A DNA stretch of 64,000 nucleotides from Mycolicibacterium sp. MU0050 (GCF_963378085.1 NZ_OY726395.1:372001-436000), one strand, 5' to 3'. Shown: positions 10,868 to 19,816, counted from the first letter of the stretch. Translations and numbers: made by a program. The notes: generated by a model not told the origin, from the letters alone.

Positions 10868-12327
10868 GTGCGGCCGGGGTTGCCGTCGTCGCGCGGGGTT
10901 GGTCGTGGCGGCACGCCGGCCGGGCCCGACGGGCCGTGCGCGAACTGGACCTCGACATCGCCGCGGGCGAGCGGGTGTTGCTGCTCGGGGCCAGCGGGTC
11001 GGGCAAATCCACACTGCTGCAAGGACTTGCGGGTCTGTTGGGCGGCGCCGAGGAGGGTGACGAGGGCGGCCGGCTGCTGGTCGACGGGGCACCGCCGGTG
11101 CAGCGCCGCCATCGCATCGGCATGGTGCTGCAGAATCCTGACTCCCAGGTCATCCTGTCCCGCGTCGGCGACGACGTGGCGTTCGGGATGGAGAACTTCA
11201 ACGTCGAGCGGCAGGCGATCTGGCCGCGGGTGCGACGCGCCCTGGACGCGGTGGGGCTGGCGCTGCCGTTGCGGCGCGAGACCGCGCGCCTGTCCGGCGG
11301 GCAGCAGCAGCGCCTCGCGTTGGCCGGGGTGCTCGCGATGAATCCGGGCCTGATCCTGCTGGACGAGCCGACCGCCAACCTCGATCCCGCCGGCGTCCTC
11401 GAGGTGCGCGACGCGGTCGCCGCGGCCGTCGCGCAGAGCGGCGCCACGCTCGTGGTCGTCGAACACCGCACCGAGGTGTGGCTGCCCGTGGTGGACCGGG
11501 TGGTCGTGTTGGGCGCCGATGGCGAACTCATCGCCGATGGGGCGCCCGCCGACGTCATCGGCACCCAGCGCGAACTGCTGACCCGCGCCGGAGTCTGGGT
11601 GCCCGGCGTCGAACTGCCCGCCATCGCCCGCGCCGCTGCCGTCGGTGCACCGCTGCTGCACACCGCCGACCTGACCGTCGGATATCCGGCGGGTCCACCA
11701 ACCCCGATCAACGACATCGAAATCAGCAGGGGCGCAACGACAGTCGTCTCCGGGGCCAACGGGTCGGGGAAATCCACCCTGGCGCTGACGCTGGGCGGCT
11801 TGTTGCCGCCGCGCGCGGGACGGGTCCGGGCCGACGCCGAGCTGTCCCCGGCCGTGGACCGGCGCGAGCCGATCGCCTGGCGGTCCCGCGAGCTGCTCAC
11901 CCGGATCGGCAGCGTCTTCCAGAATCCCGAACACCAGTTCCTCACCGGCAGCGTCCGCGACGAGCTGGCCTGCGGGCCCCGCGCCCTCGGGCGCGACGCG
12001 ACGACGGTGGCGCAACTTTGCGATGGGCTGCTGGAACGGTTGCGGCTCACCGGTCTGGCCGACGCGAATCCCTACACGCTGTCCGGCGGCGAGCAACGCC
12101 GGCTGTCCGTGGCGACCATCCTGGCGACCCAGCCGGAGCTGATCGTCCTCGACGAGCCGACCTTCGGTCAGGACCGCACCACCTGGACCGAACTGGTGCG
12201 GCTGCTCGCCGAGATCGTCGAGGCCGGAACCGCTGTCGTCGCGGTGACCCACGACCTGCTCTTCGCCGAGCTGCTCGCCGATCGGCACATCGAGCTGCCG
12301 ACCCCCGACGCCACCGAGACCCGCTGA
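10864..12327 (+). CDS. ykoD: ECF transporter fused ATPase, YkoD type
   Basis: Two ABC ATPase domains in one 487-residue chain, replacing the separate A1 and A2 subunits. First domain: Walker A GASGSGKST at 42-50, signature LSGGQQQR, Walker B LILLDEPT. Second: GANGSGKST at about 297-305, signature LSGGEQRR and VLDEPT. The GTG at 10864 overlaps the ykoE stop (GTGA), which sets the start although the frame is open much further upstream inside ykoE. Supplies energy for thiamine/HMP import. Confidence 0.92.
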   Translation: MSAAGVAVVARGWSWRHAGRARRAVRELDLDIAAGERVLLLGASGSGKSTLLQGLAGLLGGAEEGDEGGRLLVDGAPPVQRRHRIGMVLQNPDSQVILSRVGDDVAFGMENFNVERQAIWPRVRRALDAVGLALPLRRETARLSGGQQQRLALAGVLAMNPGLILLDEPTANLDPAGVLEVRDAVAAAVAQSGATLVVVEHRTEVWLPVVDRVVVLGADGELIADGAPADVIGTQRELLTRAGVWVPGVELPAIARAAAVGAPLLHTADLTVGYPAGPPTPINDIEISRGATTVVSGANGSGKSTLALTLGGLLPPRAGRVRADAELSPAVDRREPIAWRSRELLTRIGSVFQNPEHQFLTGSVRDELACGPRALGRDATTVAQLCDGLLERLRLTGLADANPYTLSGGEQRRLSVATILATQPELIVLDEPTFGQDRTTWTELVRLLAEIVEAGTAVVAVTHDLLFAELLADRHIELPTPDATETR

Positions 12328-13109
12328 TGAGCGCCGCCCTCCCCGACACCGTGGCCGACCGCGCCGGCATCAACCCGGTCGCCAAGCTGGCCGCCGCGTC
12401 GGTGCTCGCCCTCGGCCTGATCTTCAGCGTGGACTGGGTGTCGGCCCTGACGGCGCTCGTCCTCGAGATCGCGCTCCTGCTGGTGCTGCGGGTGCCGCCG
12501 CGGCTGATGGCGGTCCGGGGCGCGCTGGTGCTGCTGGCCGCCGGTCTCACCGCGGTCACCATCCTGCTCTACGGCCAATCCAGCGGCACCGTGTATTGGC
12601 ATTTCCTGCTCATCACCGTCAGCGACGGCTCGATCACGTTGGCGGCGGCCACATTTCTGCGCGTACTCGCCATCGCGCTGCCGTCGGTGCTGCTGTTCAT
12701 CGATACCGACCCGACCGAACTCGCCGACGGCCTCGGCCAGGTGCTGCGGCTGCCCGCCAGATTCGTGGTGGGGGCGCTGGCCGGCCTGCGCCTGGTGGGG
12801 CTGCTCCGGCAGGACTGGCAATATCTGGGGTTCGCGCGGCGGGCCCGCGGGGTCGCCGACCACGCGCGGCTGCGCCGGGTCGCCGGGCAGGCCTTCGCGT
12901 TGCTGGTCTTCGCGGTCCGGCGGGGGTCCACGTTGGCCACCGCGATGGAGGCGCGCGGCTTCGGGGCCCACCCCACCCGGACCTGGGCCCGCCCGTCGCC
13001 GTTCGGCGGCCGCGAGATCGCGTTGATACTGGCGGCCTTCGGCATTGTCGCCGTCGCGGTCGGGGTGTCCGTCGGAACCGGCCATTGGAACTTCATTGGA
13101 AACCTCTGA
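12327..13109 (+). CDS. ykoC: ECF transporter T component, YkoC type
   Basis: Integral membrane coupling subunit. 260 residues; ATG at 12327 overlaps the ykoD stop as ATGA. Hydrophobic helices lie at about 20-75, 80-130 and at the C-terminus (about 230-250). The cytoplasmic coupling motifs of T components are seen as GFARRARGVADH and AMEARGFGAHPTRT (the ARG/ARS motifs). Completes the YkoE-YkoD-YkoC system. Confidence 0.9.
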   Translation: MSAALPDTVADRAGINPVAKLAAASVLALGLIFSVDWVSALTALVLEIALLLVLRVPPRLMAVRGALVLLAAGLTAVTILLYGQSSGTVYWHFLLITVSDGSITLAAATFLRVLAIALPSVLLFIDTDPTELADGLGQVLRLPARFVVGALAGLRLVGLLRQDWQYLGFARRARGVADHARLRRVAGQAFALLVFAVRRGSTLATAMEARGFGAHPTRTWARPSPFGGREIALILAAFGIVAVAVGVSVGTGHWNFIGNL

Positions 13110-13632
13110 CCTGCTGCGGCGAATTCCCGCCGAGGCGACCACGGTGTTGATCGACGGCCGGTCCGGGGCCGGGAAGACCTCCCTGGCCCAGGAATTGCGC
13201 GACCTTTGGACCGGCAGCCAGGTGATCAGCCTCGACGACATCTATCCGGGTTGGGACGGTTTGTCATGGGCCAGCGAGCACGTCCGCGAGCAACTGCTGG
13301 CACCGCGAGCGGCCGGCCGGCCCGGCCGGTGGCGGCGCTGGGACTGGTCCGCCGGGGCGCCTGCGGAGTGGCACACCGTCCCGCCGCGGCGGCGGATCAT
13401 CGTCGAGGGCGTGGGTGCGCTGACACCGGCCACTCGGGCGCTGGCCGATCTGGGGATCTGGATCGAGATGCCCGCCGCCGACCGCAAGCGCCGCGCGCTG
13501 CGCCGTGACGGCGAAACCTTTGCGCCACACTGGGATCGGTGGGCCCATCACGAACGCGAGTTCATCGCGCGGAACCACCCGCGGACGGCCGCCGACATCG
13601 TCCTCGTGCGGTCCGACGAGACCGCACCATGA
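13096..13632 (+). CDS. P-loop NTPase, uridine kinase-like, unknown substrate
   Basis: About 178 residues. Walker A GRSGAGKTSL lies at about 19-28, followed by ISLDDIYPGWDGL, which recalls the substrate loop of uridine kinase and related small-molecule kinases, and a basic RKRRALRRDG lid-like stretch. I place the start at TTG 13096, overlapping the last codons of ykoC; the frame is open to 13045 but that needs a longer overlap. Its overlap with a thiamine-type ECF operon hints at phosphorylation of an imported compound, which is only inference. The last residues are 4 bases from the convergent lipoprotein gene. Confidence 0.7.
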   Translation: METSDLLRRIPAEATTVLIDGRSGAGKTSLAQELRDLWTGSQVISLDDIYPGWDGLSWASEHVREQLLAPRAAGRPGRWRRWDWSAGAPAEWHTVPPRRRIIVEGVGALTPATRALADLGIWIEMPAADRKRRALRRDGETFAPHWDRWAHHEREFIARNHPRTAADIVLVRSDETAP

Positions 13633-13635
13633 CCC

Positions 13636-15000
13636 TCAGCGATCGGCCGGTCGCCCCACCGGGATCAGCCCGAACATCTGCTTGATCGTCATCATCAGCC
13701 AACCCGCCGTGGCCGGGCTGTGATAGCGCGGCCAGTTCATCTGCAAGCTCAACACCCACGGCTGGCCGGTGTGGTCGGCGGCGTACCAGCTGAACGTCAG
13801 GTCACCCGGCAGATTTCCGGCCTTCGCCGCGATGTAGGGCCACTTCGCGCGGTCCAGGTCGATACCCGGGATGGCCGAGACGATGTCCTTGACCGGCGCG
13901 GTACGTCCCGTTGCCATCGACTGCAGTCCGGCGTGCACCCGGCAGATGTCCTCCGCGCTGCCGTACCACTCCGCCCCGTACGGCGAGGCCGGCGAGTGAC
14001 TCCGCTTCGGATCCGGCTGATACGGCCGGGTTTTGGCGTCCCTGAGCATCTCGGCGCGGCCCTCCCGGGACGCGCGCTTCCATTGCTCCCGCACGTCGGG
14101 CGCGCCCCAGCCGATGGAGAACAACTCCCGCATGGTGGGGAACGGCGTCATACTCGCCGGGTCGTGGTGGCCGGCGTGGACGAGGGCCCGCTCGACGGCC
14201 TCGGTGCCCACGCGGGCGATCAGCATGTCGGTGGCCATGTTGTCGCTGTTGGCGATCATCTTCTCGGCCAGGTCGCGCACCGGGACCTTGGCGCCCGGGG
14301 ACAACTTGTCGAAGCCGGAGGAGCCCACCGCCTTGGTGGCCTCGGTGATGACCAGTTCCTCGTCCCACGACAGCGCGCCGTCCCGAACCTCCTCGGCGAC
14401 CGCGTAGAGCACGTACAGCTTGAATATCGATGCCAGCGGCAACGATTCGGCGGTATTGGCGCCGGCAACCTGTTCGCAGCCCCCGTCGACGATCCGCGAC
14501 ACCCGGTAGGAGTACCGGGCGCCGGTGCGGGACAAGACGTCGTCCACGTCGGCCCAGGAGTCGATCTGCGGGGCGTGGCTGATGACCTCGAACCGGTCGA
14601 CCATGCCCGCGTCGTCGAGGTCCAGTTCGATGTCCTGGCGCGCGCCGTAGGACGTCTGCAGCCGCAACGTCGCCGAACCCGCGCCGAATTCCACGGCACT
14701 GAGCGTGTACGGCCGGTCCCACCACAGCCCGTCCATGGTGGTGACGACGGCGTCGACCTGATCCGGTGCGGCCAGCGTCTCGACGCCGACATGCCCGATC
14801 GGCCAGTCGGAGTTCAGCATGTCCATCACCTGTTGGGCGCGGACACCCTGCGGCGTGCCGGTGTTGATGTGCACGCCGGCGCTGCCGGCCTGCGCCGCCG
14901 GCACCTCGGCCGGCGCGCAGCTGCCCACCGCGAGAACCACCAGGGCGGCGCTCAGCGCGAGCGCCGCTGCCGTCCTAGCTCTGTGCGGCAGGCCCGGCAA
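13636..15000 (-). CDS. lpqF: Serine-hydrolase (beta-lactamase-like) lipoprotein, LpqF type
   Basis: 454 residues. N-terminal signal peptide with lipobox AVGSC (Cys near residue 28), so it is anchored to the outer face of the membrane. The C-terminal half is a class A beta-lactamase/DD-peptidase-like domain: SIFK (nucleophile tetrad SxxK), SDN, and a KAG in place of KTG. The N-terminal half resembles the Cpe/LpqF-like alpha-beta domain. The best start I can find is TTG at 15000, which overlaps mhuD by 26 bases. It resembles M. tuberculosis Rv3593 and, as there, neighbours mhuD. Enzyme activity is not established by sequence. Confidence 0.85.
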   Translation of the reverse strand: MPGLPHRARTAAALALSAALVVLAVGSCAPAEVPAAQAGSAGVHINTGTPQGVRAQQVMDMLNSDWPIGHVGVETLAAPDQVDAVVTTMDGLWWDRPYTLSAVEFGAGSATLRLQTSYGARQDIELDLDDAGMVDRFEVISHAPQIDSWADVDDVLSRTGARYSYRVSRIVDGGCEQVAGANTAESLPLASIFKLYVLYAVAEEVRDGALSWDEELVITEATKAVGSSGFDKLSPGAKVPVRDLAEKMIANSDNMATDMLIARVGTEAVERALVHAGHHDPASMTPFPTMRELFSIGWGAPDVREQWKRASREGRAEMLRDAKTRPYQPDPKRSHSPASPYGAEWYGSAEDICRVHAGLQSMATGRTAPVKDIVSAIPGIDLDRAKWPYIAAKAGNLPGDLTFSWYAADHTGQPWVLSLQMNWPRYHSPATAGWLMMTIKQMFGLIPVGRPADR

Positions 15001-15292
15001 CGTCCAGCACTACCTCGAACTCGAGCAGCGAGGCACCGGTGGCCACCGGATTCTTCTGCTGCCCCTGATGCGCCTCGATCGCCGGGCCGGTGGCCCAGGC
15101 CTGGAACGCCTCCTCGGACTCCCACTGGGTCACCACGAAGTAGCGATCCTCACCCTTGACCGGGCGCAGCAGCTGGAACCCCAGGAAGCCGGGCTGGTTG
15201 TCGACGGCATGAGCGCGGTTCGCGAACCGCTTCTCCAGCTCCGGACCGGCGTCGGCGGGAACCTCGATTGCATTGATCTTCACCACGGACAT
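14975..15292 (-). CDS. mhuD: Heme-degrading monooxygenase MhuD
   Basis: Cleaves heme to mycobilin and free iron, letting mycobacteria use host or environmental heme. 105 residues, the usual size for this IsdG-type ABM fold. The residues known from the M. tuberculosis enzyme are all at identical positions: Asn7, Trp66 and the heme-ligating His75. ATG at 15292. The divergent hydrolase gene begins only 22 bases away, so the two promoters must overlap coding sequence or each other. Confidence 0.93.
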   Translation of the reverse strand: MSVVKINAIEVPADAGPELEKRFANRAHAVDNQPGFLGFQLLRPVKGEDRYFVVTQWESEEAFQAWATGPAIEAHQGQQKNPVATGASLLEFEVVLDVAGPAAQS

Positions 15293-15313
15293 GGCGCTAG
15301 GCTACCGCTTCGG

Positions 15314-16078
15314 ATGGCAATGGATTCTTTGACGTACCGCGGTGGCCAGGGCCGTCCGCTGGTGCTGGTGCACGGCCTGATGGGCCGCGGCAGTACCTGG
15401 GGGCGTCAGCTGCCGTGGCTGACCAGGCTGGGCGCGGTCTACACCTACGACGCCCCGTGGCACCGCGGCCGGGACGTCGTCGACCCCCACCCCATCAGCA
15501 CCGAGCGATTCGTGGCGGACCTGGGCGAGGCCGTGGAGCGCTTCGAGGCCCCGGTGCCGTTGATCGGCCATTCGATGGGCGGGCTGCACTCGTGGTGCCT
15601 GGCCGCGCAGCGTCCGGACCTGGTGGCCGCCGTGGTGGTCGAGGACATGGCTCCGGACTTCCGCGGTCGCACCACCGGGCCGTGGGAGCCGTGGGTGCAC
15701 GCGCTGCCGGTCGAATTCCCCACCGCGCAGTCCGTCTTCGAGGCGTTCGGACCCGTTGCGGGCCAATACTTCCTGGACGCCTTCGACCGCACACCCACCG
15801 GCTGGCGGCTGCACGGCCGGCCGGAGCGGTGGGTGGAGATCGCCGCCGAGTGGGGCACGCGCGACTACTGGGCGCAGTGGCAGGAGGTCCGCGCCCCGGC
15901 CCTGCTGCTCGAGGCCGGGGATTCGGTGGCGCCGCCCGGGCAGATGGCCAAGATGGCCGAGCTCGGGCACCGGGTCAGCTATCAGCTGGTTCCGGGCGCC
16001 GGGCACCTGATTCATGACGACGCGCCGACGGTCTACCGCGACGCGGTGGAAGCGTTCCTGCACACCGCGGCCAAGTAG
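15314..16078 (+). CDS. Alpha/beta hydrolase
   Basis: 254 residues of alpha/beta-hydrolase fold: oxyanion block LVHGLMGRG near residue 17, nucleophile elbow GHSMGG near 82-87, and an acid and His late in the chain (GAGHLIHDD). Start at ATG 15314 or ATG 15320; no ribosome-binding site is visible. The position divergent to mhuD matches Rv3591c of M. tuberculosis. Substrate unknown. Confidence 0.88.
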   Translation: MAMDSLTYRGGQGRPLVLVHGLMGRGSTWGRQLPWLTRLGAVYTYDAPWHRGRDVVDPHPISTERFVADLGEAVERFEAPVPLIGHSMGGLHSWCLAAQRPDLVAAVVVEDMAPDFRGRTTGPWEPWVHALPVEFPTAQSVFEAFGPVAGQYFLDAFDRTPTGWRLHGRPERWVEIAAEWGTRDYWAQWQEVRAPALLLEAGDSVAPPGQMAKMAELGHRVSYQLVPGAGHLIHDDAPTVYRDAVEAFLHTAAK

Positions 16079-16110
16079 CGGCGTTCTCGCCGCCGTGGGG
16101 CAGCGGCGTG

Positions 16111-16338
16111 TCAGCCGTGCGGTCCGGGCCCGGGCCAGACGGGCCGGCGCTCGAACCGGTCCCGGACTTCGCTGTCGGATCGGCTGAGCGGACCCACCAG
16201 GGGCGCCGCCGCCCGGAACTGATCGCGGTGCAAACGCAGCTGACCCCCGCGGTAGGACTGCGCGGCCAGCGCGGCCACCACCCCGAACGGAGCCAGCAGG
16301 GCGAACACCACCAGGAACAAGGTCAACGCGGTACTCAT
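16111..16338 (-). CDS. Small single-pass membrane protein
   Basis: 75 residues with one N-terminal transmembrane helix (about 5-26) and a basic, Pro-Arg-rich cytoplasmic or periplasmic tail. No recognisable domain. ATG at 16338. It faces the GlxA-family regulator gene across a 71-base gap that contains a 20-base palindrome, so the two may share control. Confidence 0.6.
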   Translation of the reverse strand: MSTALTLFLVVFALLAPFGVVAALAAQSYRGGQLRLHRDQFRAAAPLVGPLSRSDSEVRDRFERRPVWPGPGPHG

Positions 16339-16363
16339 GGCAGAAAGTATCGGTCCATAGAGA

Positions 16364-16383
16364 TTCCGCCAACAGTGGCGGAA
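16364..16383. promoter_or_regulatory. Palindromic operator between divergent genes at 16.3 kb
   Basis: TTCCGCC (16364-16370) and GGCGGAA (16377-16383) are a perfect inverted repeat around six bases. The right half, TGGCGGAA, resembles the TGGC-type half-site of AdpA, a GlxA/AraC-family relative of the adjacent regulator. The site lies 14 bases before a TAAAAT -10-like element (16398-16403) of the regulator gene. Probable autoregulation (inference). Confidence 0.6.
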
Positions 16384-16409
16384 CTGTCGCTGTACGTTAA
16401 AATGCTGCC

Positions 16410-17378
16410 ATGATCCGAACCGTGTCGACCCTGGTCCTCGACGGCCTGGCGATGTTCGAGTTCGGGGTGATCTGCGAGGTGTTCGGCATCGACCGCAGCA
16501 GCGACGGCGTGCCGGGCTTCGACTTCAAGGTGTGCGGCCCGGCGGCCGGCGTGCCCGTTCGCACCACGGTGGGCGCGACCTTGACGCCCGACCACGATTT
16601 CAGCGCCCTGGCGGGCGCCGACCTGGTGGCCGTGCCCGCGATCACGAACCCGGACTATCCCCCGGAGGCGCTGGCCGCGCTGCGCGCCGCCGCCGATTCC
16701 GGCTCGATCATCCTGACCGTGTGCTCGGGCGCGTTCGTCGCCGGCGCGGCCGGTCTGCTCGACGGGCGTGCGTGCACGACGCACTGGATGCATGCCGACG
16801 AACTGGCCCGTCGGTATCCGACGGCCAAGGTGGACCGCAACGTCCTTTACGTCGACGACGGCAACCTGATCACCAGTGCGGGCACCGCCGCGGGCATCGA
16901 TGCGTGCCTGCACCTGGTGCGCCGGGAATTGGGGAGCGCGGTCACCAACGCCATTGCCCGCCGCATGGTGGTCGCCCCGCAGCGCGAAGGTGGGCAGCGG
17001 CAGTACATCGACCAGCCCATCCCGGTGAACTGCTCGGACAGCTTTGCGCCCCAACTCGATTGGATAATTGCCAACCTGCAGGAGCGGCATACGGTGGCCT
17101 CGTTGGCTCGCCGGTCCAACATGTCCGCGCGGACCTATGCTCGCCGGTTCGTCGACGAGACGGGCACCACGCCCATGCAGTGGGTCACCGATCAGCGGGT
17201 GCTCTACGCTCGGCGACTGCTCGAGGAATCCGACCTGGACATCGACCGGATCGCCGACCGGGCCGGCTTCCGTACCGCGACGCTGCTGCGGCACCACTTC
17301 CGCCGGGTCATCGGGGTGACACCGTCGGATTACCGTCGGACCTTCGCCGCCCAGGTCGAGTGCCCCGAGAGCGCCTGA
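16410..17378 (+). CDS. GlxA/AdpA-type AraC-family regulator with DJ-1/PfpI domain
   Basis: 322 residues: an N-terminal DJ-1/PfpI glutamine-amidotransferase-like sensor domain (about 1-185, with the nucleophile-elbow-like VCSGAFVAG) and a C-terminal pair of AraC helix-turn-helix motifs (about 220-315, including SARTYARRF and IADRAGFRTATLLRHHF). ATG at 16410 begins seven bases after TAAAAT, consistent with a leaderless mRNA. Target genes unknown; the palindrome just upstream is the best candidate site. Confidence 0.9.
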   Translation: MIRTVSTLVLDGLAMFEFGVICEVFGIDRSSDGVPGFDFKVCGPAAGVPVRTTVGATLTPDHDFSALAGADLVAVPAITNPDYPPEALAALRAAADSGSIILTVCSGAFVAGAAGLLDGRACTTHWMHADELARRYPTAKVDRNVLYVDDGNLITSAGTAAGIDACLHLVRRELGSAVTNAIARRMVVAPQREGGQRQYIDQPIPVNCSDSFAPQLDWIIANLQERHTVASLARRSNMSARTYARRFVDETGTTPMQWVTDQRVLYARRLLEESDLDIDRIADRAGFRTATLLRHHFRRVIGVTPSDYRRTFAAQVECPESA

Positions 17379-17385
17379 ACCGGGC

Positions 17386-18279
17386 CTACTGCCGAGTCGG
17401 TCCCGGCTCCCCCTCGCCGCACAGCGCGAAGCGGCCGTCACGGGTCTGCTCCACCAGGCCGTCGACCAGTAGCGAATCCAACGCCCGGTCGCGCTGGGCC
17501 GGATCGCTGAGCCACGCCACGTCGAGCTTGGCCCGGGTCACCGGAGAAGTGCTGTCGCGCAACACATCCAATAGCCGACCACGGACCTGCCGGTCGGTCC
17601 CGGCGTACTTCTGTACCCGCTTGGGGGCCGCCACACCGGCCGGGTAGCCGGCCTGCCGCCACGCGCACGAACTCAGCGGGCACAGTCCGCACCGCGGTGC
17701 GCGCGCGGTGCACACCACCGCCCCCAGTTCCATCAATGCCGCGGAAAACGTCGGCGTCGAAGCATCGTTGGGCAGTAGGGCGGCGACCTCGGCCTCGTCG
17801 CGCTTGGGCGAGGGCGAGGCGGCATCGGCGCGTCCGTGCACGGCCCGGGCGACCACGCGGCGAACGTTGGTGTCCACCACCGGAACCCACTGTCCGTAGG
17901 CGAAACAGGCGATGGCACGGGCGGTGTAACTGCCGATCCCGGGCAGGGTGAGCAATGTGTCCACGTCCTCGGGGACGACGTCACCGTGCTCCGTCGCGAT
18001 CACCGTCGCGCATTCGTGCAGTCGTTTGGCCCGGCGCGGATAGCCGAGCTTCCCCCACGCCCGCAGCACCTCGGCGGGACCGGCCGCGGCGGTGGCCGAC
18101 GGCGTGGGCCAGCGCGCCACCCAGTCCAGCCAGATCGGCAGCACCCGGGCCACAGGCGTCTGCTGCAGCATGAACTCGCTGACCAGAATCTGCCAGGCGC
18201 TGACCGCCGGGTCGCGCCACGGCAGGTCCCGGCGCTCACGCTGGTACCAGGCGAGCAGTTCGGCGGCGGCGATGCTCAT
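17386..18279 (-). CDS. mutY: A/G-specific adenine DNA glycosylase MutY
   Basis: Removes adenine mispaired with 8-oxoguanine (base excision repair). 297 residues. Catalytic Glu in SEFMLQQT (34-41), helix-hairpin-helix LPGIGSYTA, catalytic Asp in VVDTNVRRV, and the [4Fe-4S] cysteines C-x6-C-x2-C-x4-C. The last spacing is one shorter than the textbook cluster, but I recall the same in M. tuberculosis MutY. The C-terminal MutT-like domain is replaced by a short winged-helix-like region. ATG at 18279, 37 bases from the divergent canB. Confidence 0.93.
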   Translation of the reverse strand: MSIAAAELLAWYQRERRDLPWRDPAVSAWQILVSEFMLQQTPVARVLPIWLDWVARWPTPSATAAAGPAEVLRAWGKLGYPRRAKRLHECATVIATEHGDVVPEDVDTLLTLPGIGSYTARAIACFAYGQWVPVVDTNVRRVVARAVHGRADAASPSPKRDEAEVAALLPNDASTPTFSAALMELGAVVCTARAPRCGLCPLSSCAWRQAGYPAGVAAPKRVQKYAGTDRQVRGRLLDVLRDSTSPVTRAKLDVAWLSDPAQRDRALDSLLVDGLVEQTRDGRFALCGEGEPGPTRQ

Positions 18280-18316
18280 CGCGGCCGCAATCGGGGGTGG
18301 GTGCACAATGTCGGGT

Positions 18317-18952
18317 ATGCCGAATACCAGTCCCGTAACCGCTTGGAAGGCACTCAAGGAGGGTAACGAGCGCTTCGTGGCGGGCAAGCCGCTGCATCCG
18401 AGCCAGAGCATCGAGCATCGCAGCAGCCTGGAGGAGACGCAGACACCCACCGCGGTGGTCTTCGGTTGCGGCGACAGCCGGGTGGCCGCCGAGATCATCT
18501 TCGACCAGGGCCTCGGCGACATGTTCGTGGTCCGCACGGCCGGCCACGTCATCGACTCCGCGGTGCTGGGATCGGTGGAATACGCCGTATCGATCTTGGA
18601 CGTGCCCCTGATCGTGGTGCTCGGACACGACAGCTGCGGAGCGGTCGGGGCCGCGCTCGCCGCGCTGGACAAAGGTGAGGTGCCGGGCGGCTACGTCCGC
18701 GACGTCGTCGAGCGCGTCACCTCCTCGATCCTGCTGGGCCGACGGGACGGGCTCAAGACGGTCGACGAGTTCGAGGCCCGTCATGTCGTCGAGACCGGTG
18801 TGCAACTCGTGGCCCGCTCCACGGCGATCAAGGAACGCATCGAGGACGGCCGGCTGGCCATCGTCGGCGTGACGTACCACCTCTCCGATGGTCGGGCCGC
18901 GCTGCGCAACCAGGTCGGTGACGTCGGCGACGACGTCCTCGAGGCCATCTGA
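18317..18952 (+). CDS. canB: Beta-class carbonic anhydrase
   Basis: Interconverts CO2 and bicarbonate. 211 residues. Zinc and active-site residues are visible as C-x-D-x-R (Cys51, Asp53, Arg55) and the H-x2-C of GHDSCGAV. Begins MPNTSPVTAWKALKEGNERF, nearly identical to M. tuberculosis Rv3588c, which fixes the ATG at 18317 although the frame extends upstream into mutY on the other strand. Confidence 0.95.
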   Translation: MPNTSPVTAWKALKEGNERFVAGKPLHPSQSIEHRSSLEETQTPTAVVFGCGDSRVAAEIIFDQGLGDMFVVRTAGHVIDSAVLGSVEYAVSILDVPLIVVLGHDSCGAVGAALAALDKGEVPGGYVRDVVERVTSSILLGRRDGLKTVDEFEARHVVETGVQLVARSTAIKERIEDGRLAIVGVTYHLSDGRAALRNQVGDVGDDVLEAI

Positions 18953-19051
18953 GGCCGACGTCCGGCCAATACCCGGTCGCAGGCCGGGCCGGGCGGCGAC
19001 ACGCCGCCTCGGGTCGAACACGTTGCGGTGACCTGCCCTTACCGTTAGACC

Positions 19052-19816
19052 GTGTTGGATTCCGACCCGCATGGGCCCCTGCCGCCGGAGATCTACCGGC
19101 GCCGCCGAGCGCTGGCGATCGGCGTTGCGGCCCTGGTCCTGGTGATCATCGTCGCGATCGTGGTGATGGTGACCCGTGGCGGTGGCGAAGCGACCGACGA
19201 GGCCGGCACCGGCGATGCGAATACTTCCGAAGGACCGCTGGCGCAGGCACCAGATCCCGAGGTGAAGACCCCCGTGGTCCCACCCGCCGAGGAGGCCCCG
19301 CCGCCGACGCCGACGCCCACCGCCGCGGTCGAGCCGCCGCCGGTGCTGCAGGAGGGCGACGACTGCCCGGATTCCACGCTGGCGGTCAAGGGAATCACCA
19401 ACGAGCCGCGCTACACGATCGGTGATCAACCCACCTTCACCATGGTGGTGACCAACATCGGCCTGGTCGCGTGTCAGCGGGATGTGGGCGCCGCGGTGTT
19501 GTCGGCGTACGTGTACTCGCTGGACAACCAGCGGCTGTGGTCCAACCTGGACTGCGCGCCGTCGAACGAGACGCTGGTCAAGACGTTCACACCCGGCGAG
19601 CAGGTCACCACCGAGGTGACCTGGACGGGCATGGGGTCCGAGCCGCAGTGCCCGCTGCCCCGCGAGCCGATCGGTCCCGGCACCTACAACCTGGTGGTCC
19701 AGTTGGGCAACCTCAGATCGGCGTCCGTGCCGTTCATCCTCGCCGAACCGGGCGCCGAACCGGCACCGGTGGAGCCGCCGCCCGGGGACGGGCCGCCGCC
19801 CCCACCGGTCGGCTGA
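19052..19816 (+). CDS. Membrane-anchored protein with Pro-rich stalk
   Basis: 254 residues. A short cytoplasmic N-terminus (GPLPPEIYRRRR) is followed by one transmembrane helix (about 23-44), then an Ala/Pro/Glu-rich linker (about 60-105) and an extracytoplasmic domain with four Cys, likely two disulfides. The tail is Pro-rich. It matches the position and layout of M. tuberculosis Rv3587c. GTG at 19052 follows TACCGT by six bases, suggesting a leaderless transcript. Function unknown; the fold looks like an immunoglobulin-like beta domain (inference). Confidence 0.8.
   Translation: MLDSDPHGPLPPEIYRRRRALAIGVAALVLVIIVAIVVMVTRGGGEATDEAGTGDANTSEGPLAQAPDPEVKTPVVPPAEEAPPPTPTPTAAVEPPPVLQEGDDCPDSTLAVKGITNEPRYTIGDQPTFTMVVTNIGLVACQRDVGAAVLSAYVYSLDNQRLWSNLDCAPSNETLVKTFTPGEQVTTEVTWTGMGSEPQCPLPREPIGPGTYNLVVQLGNLRSASVPFILAEPGAEPAPVEPPPGDGPPPPPVG

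Noticed and set aside
10674..12288. Two long minus-strand frames opposite ykoD
   Set aside because: Arg/Gln/Ser-rich shadows of the fused ATPase gene, with no family resemblance.
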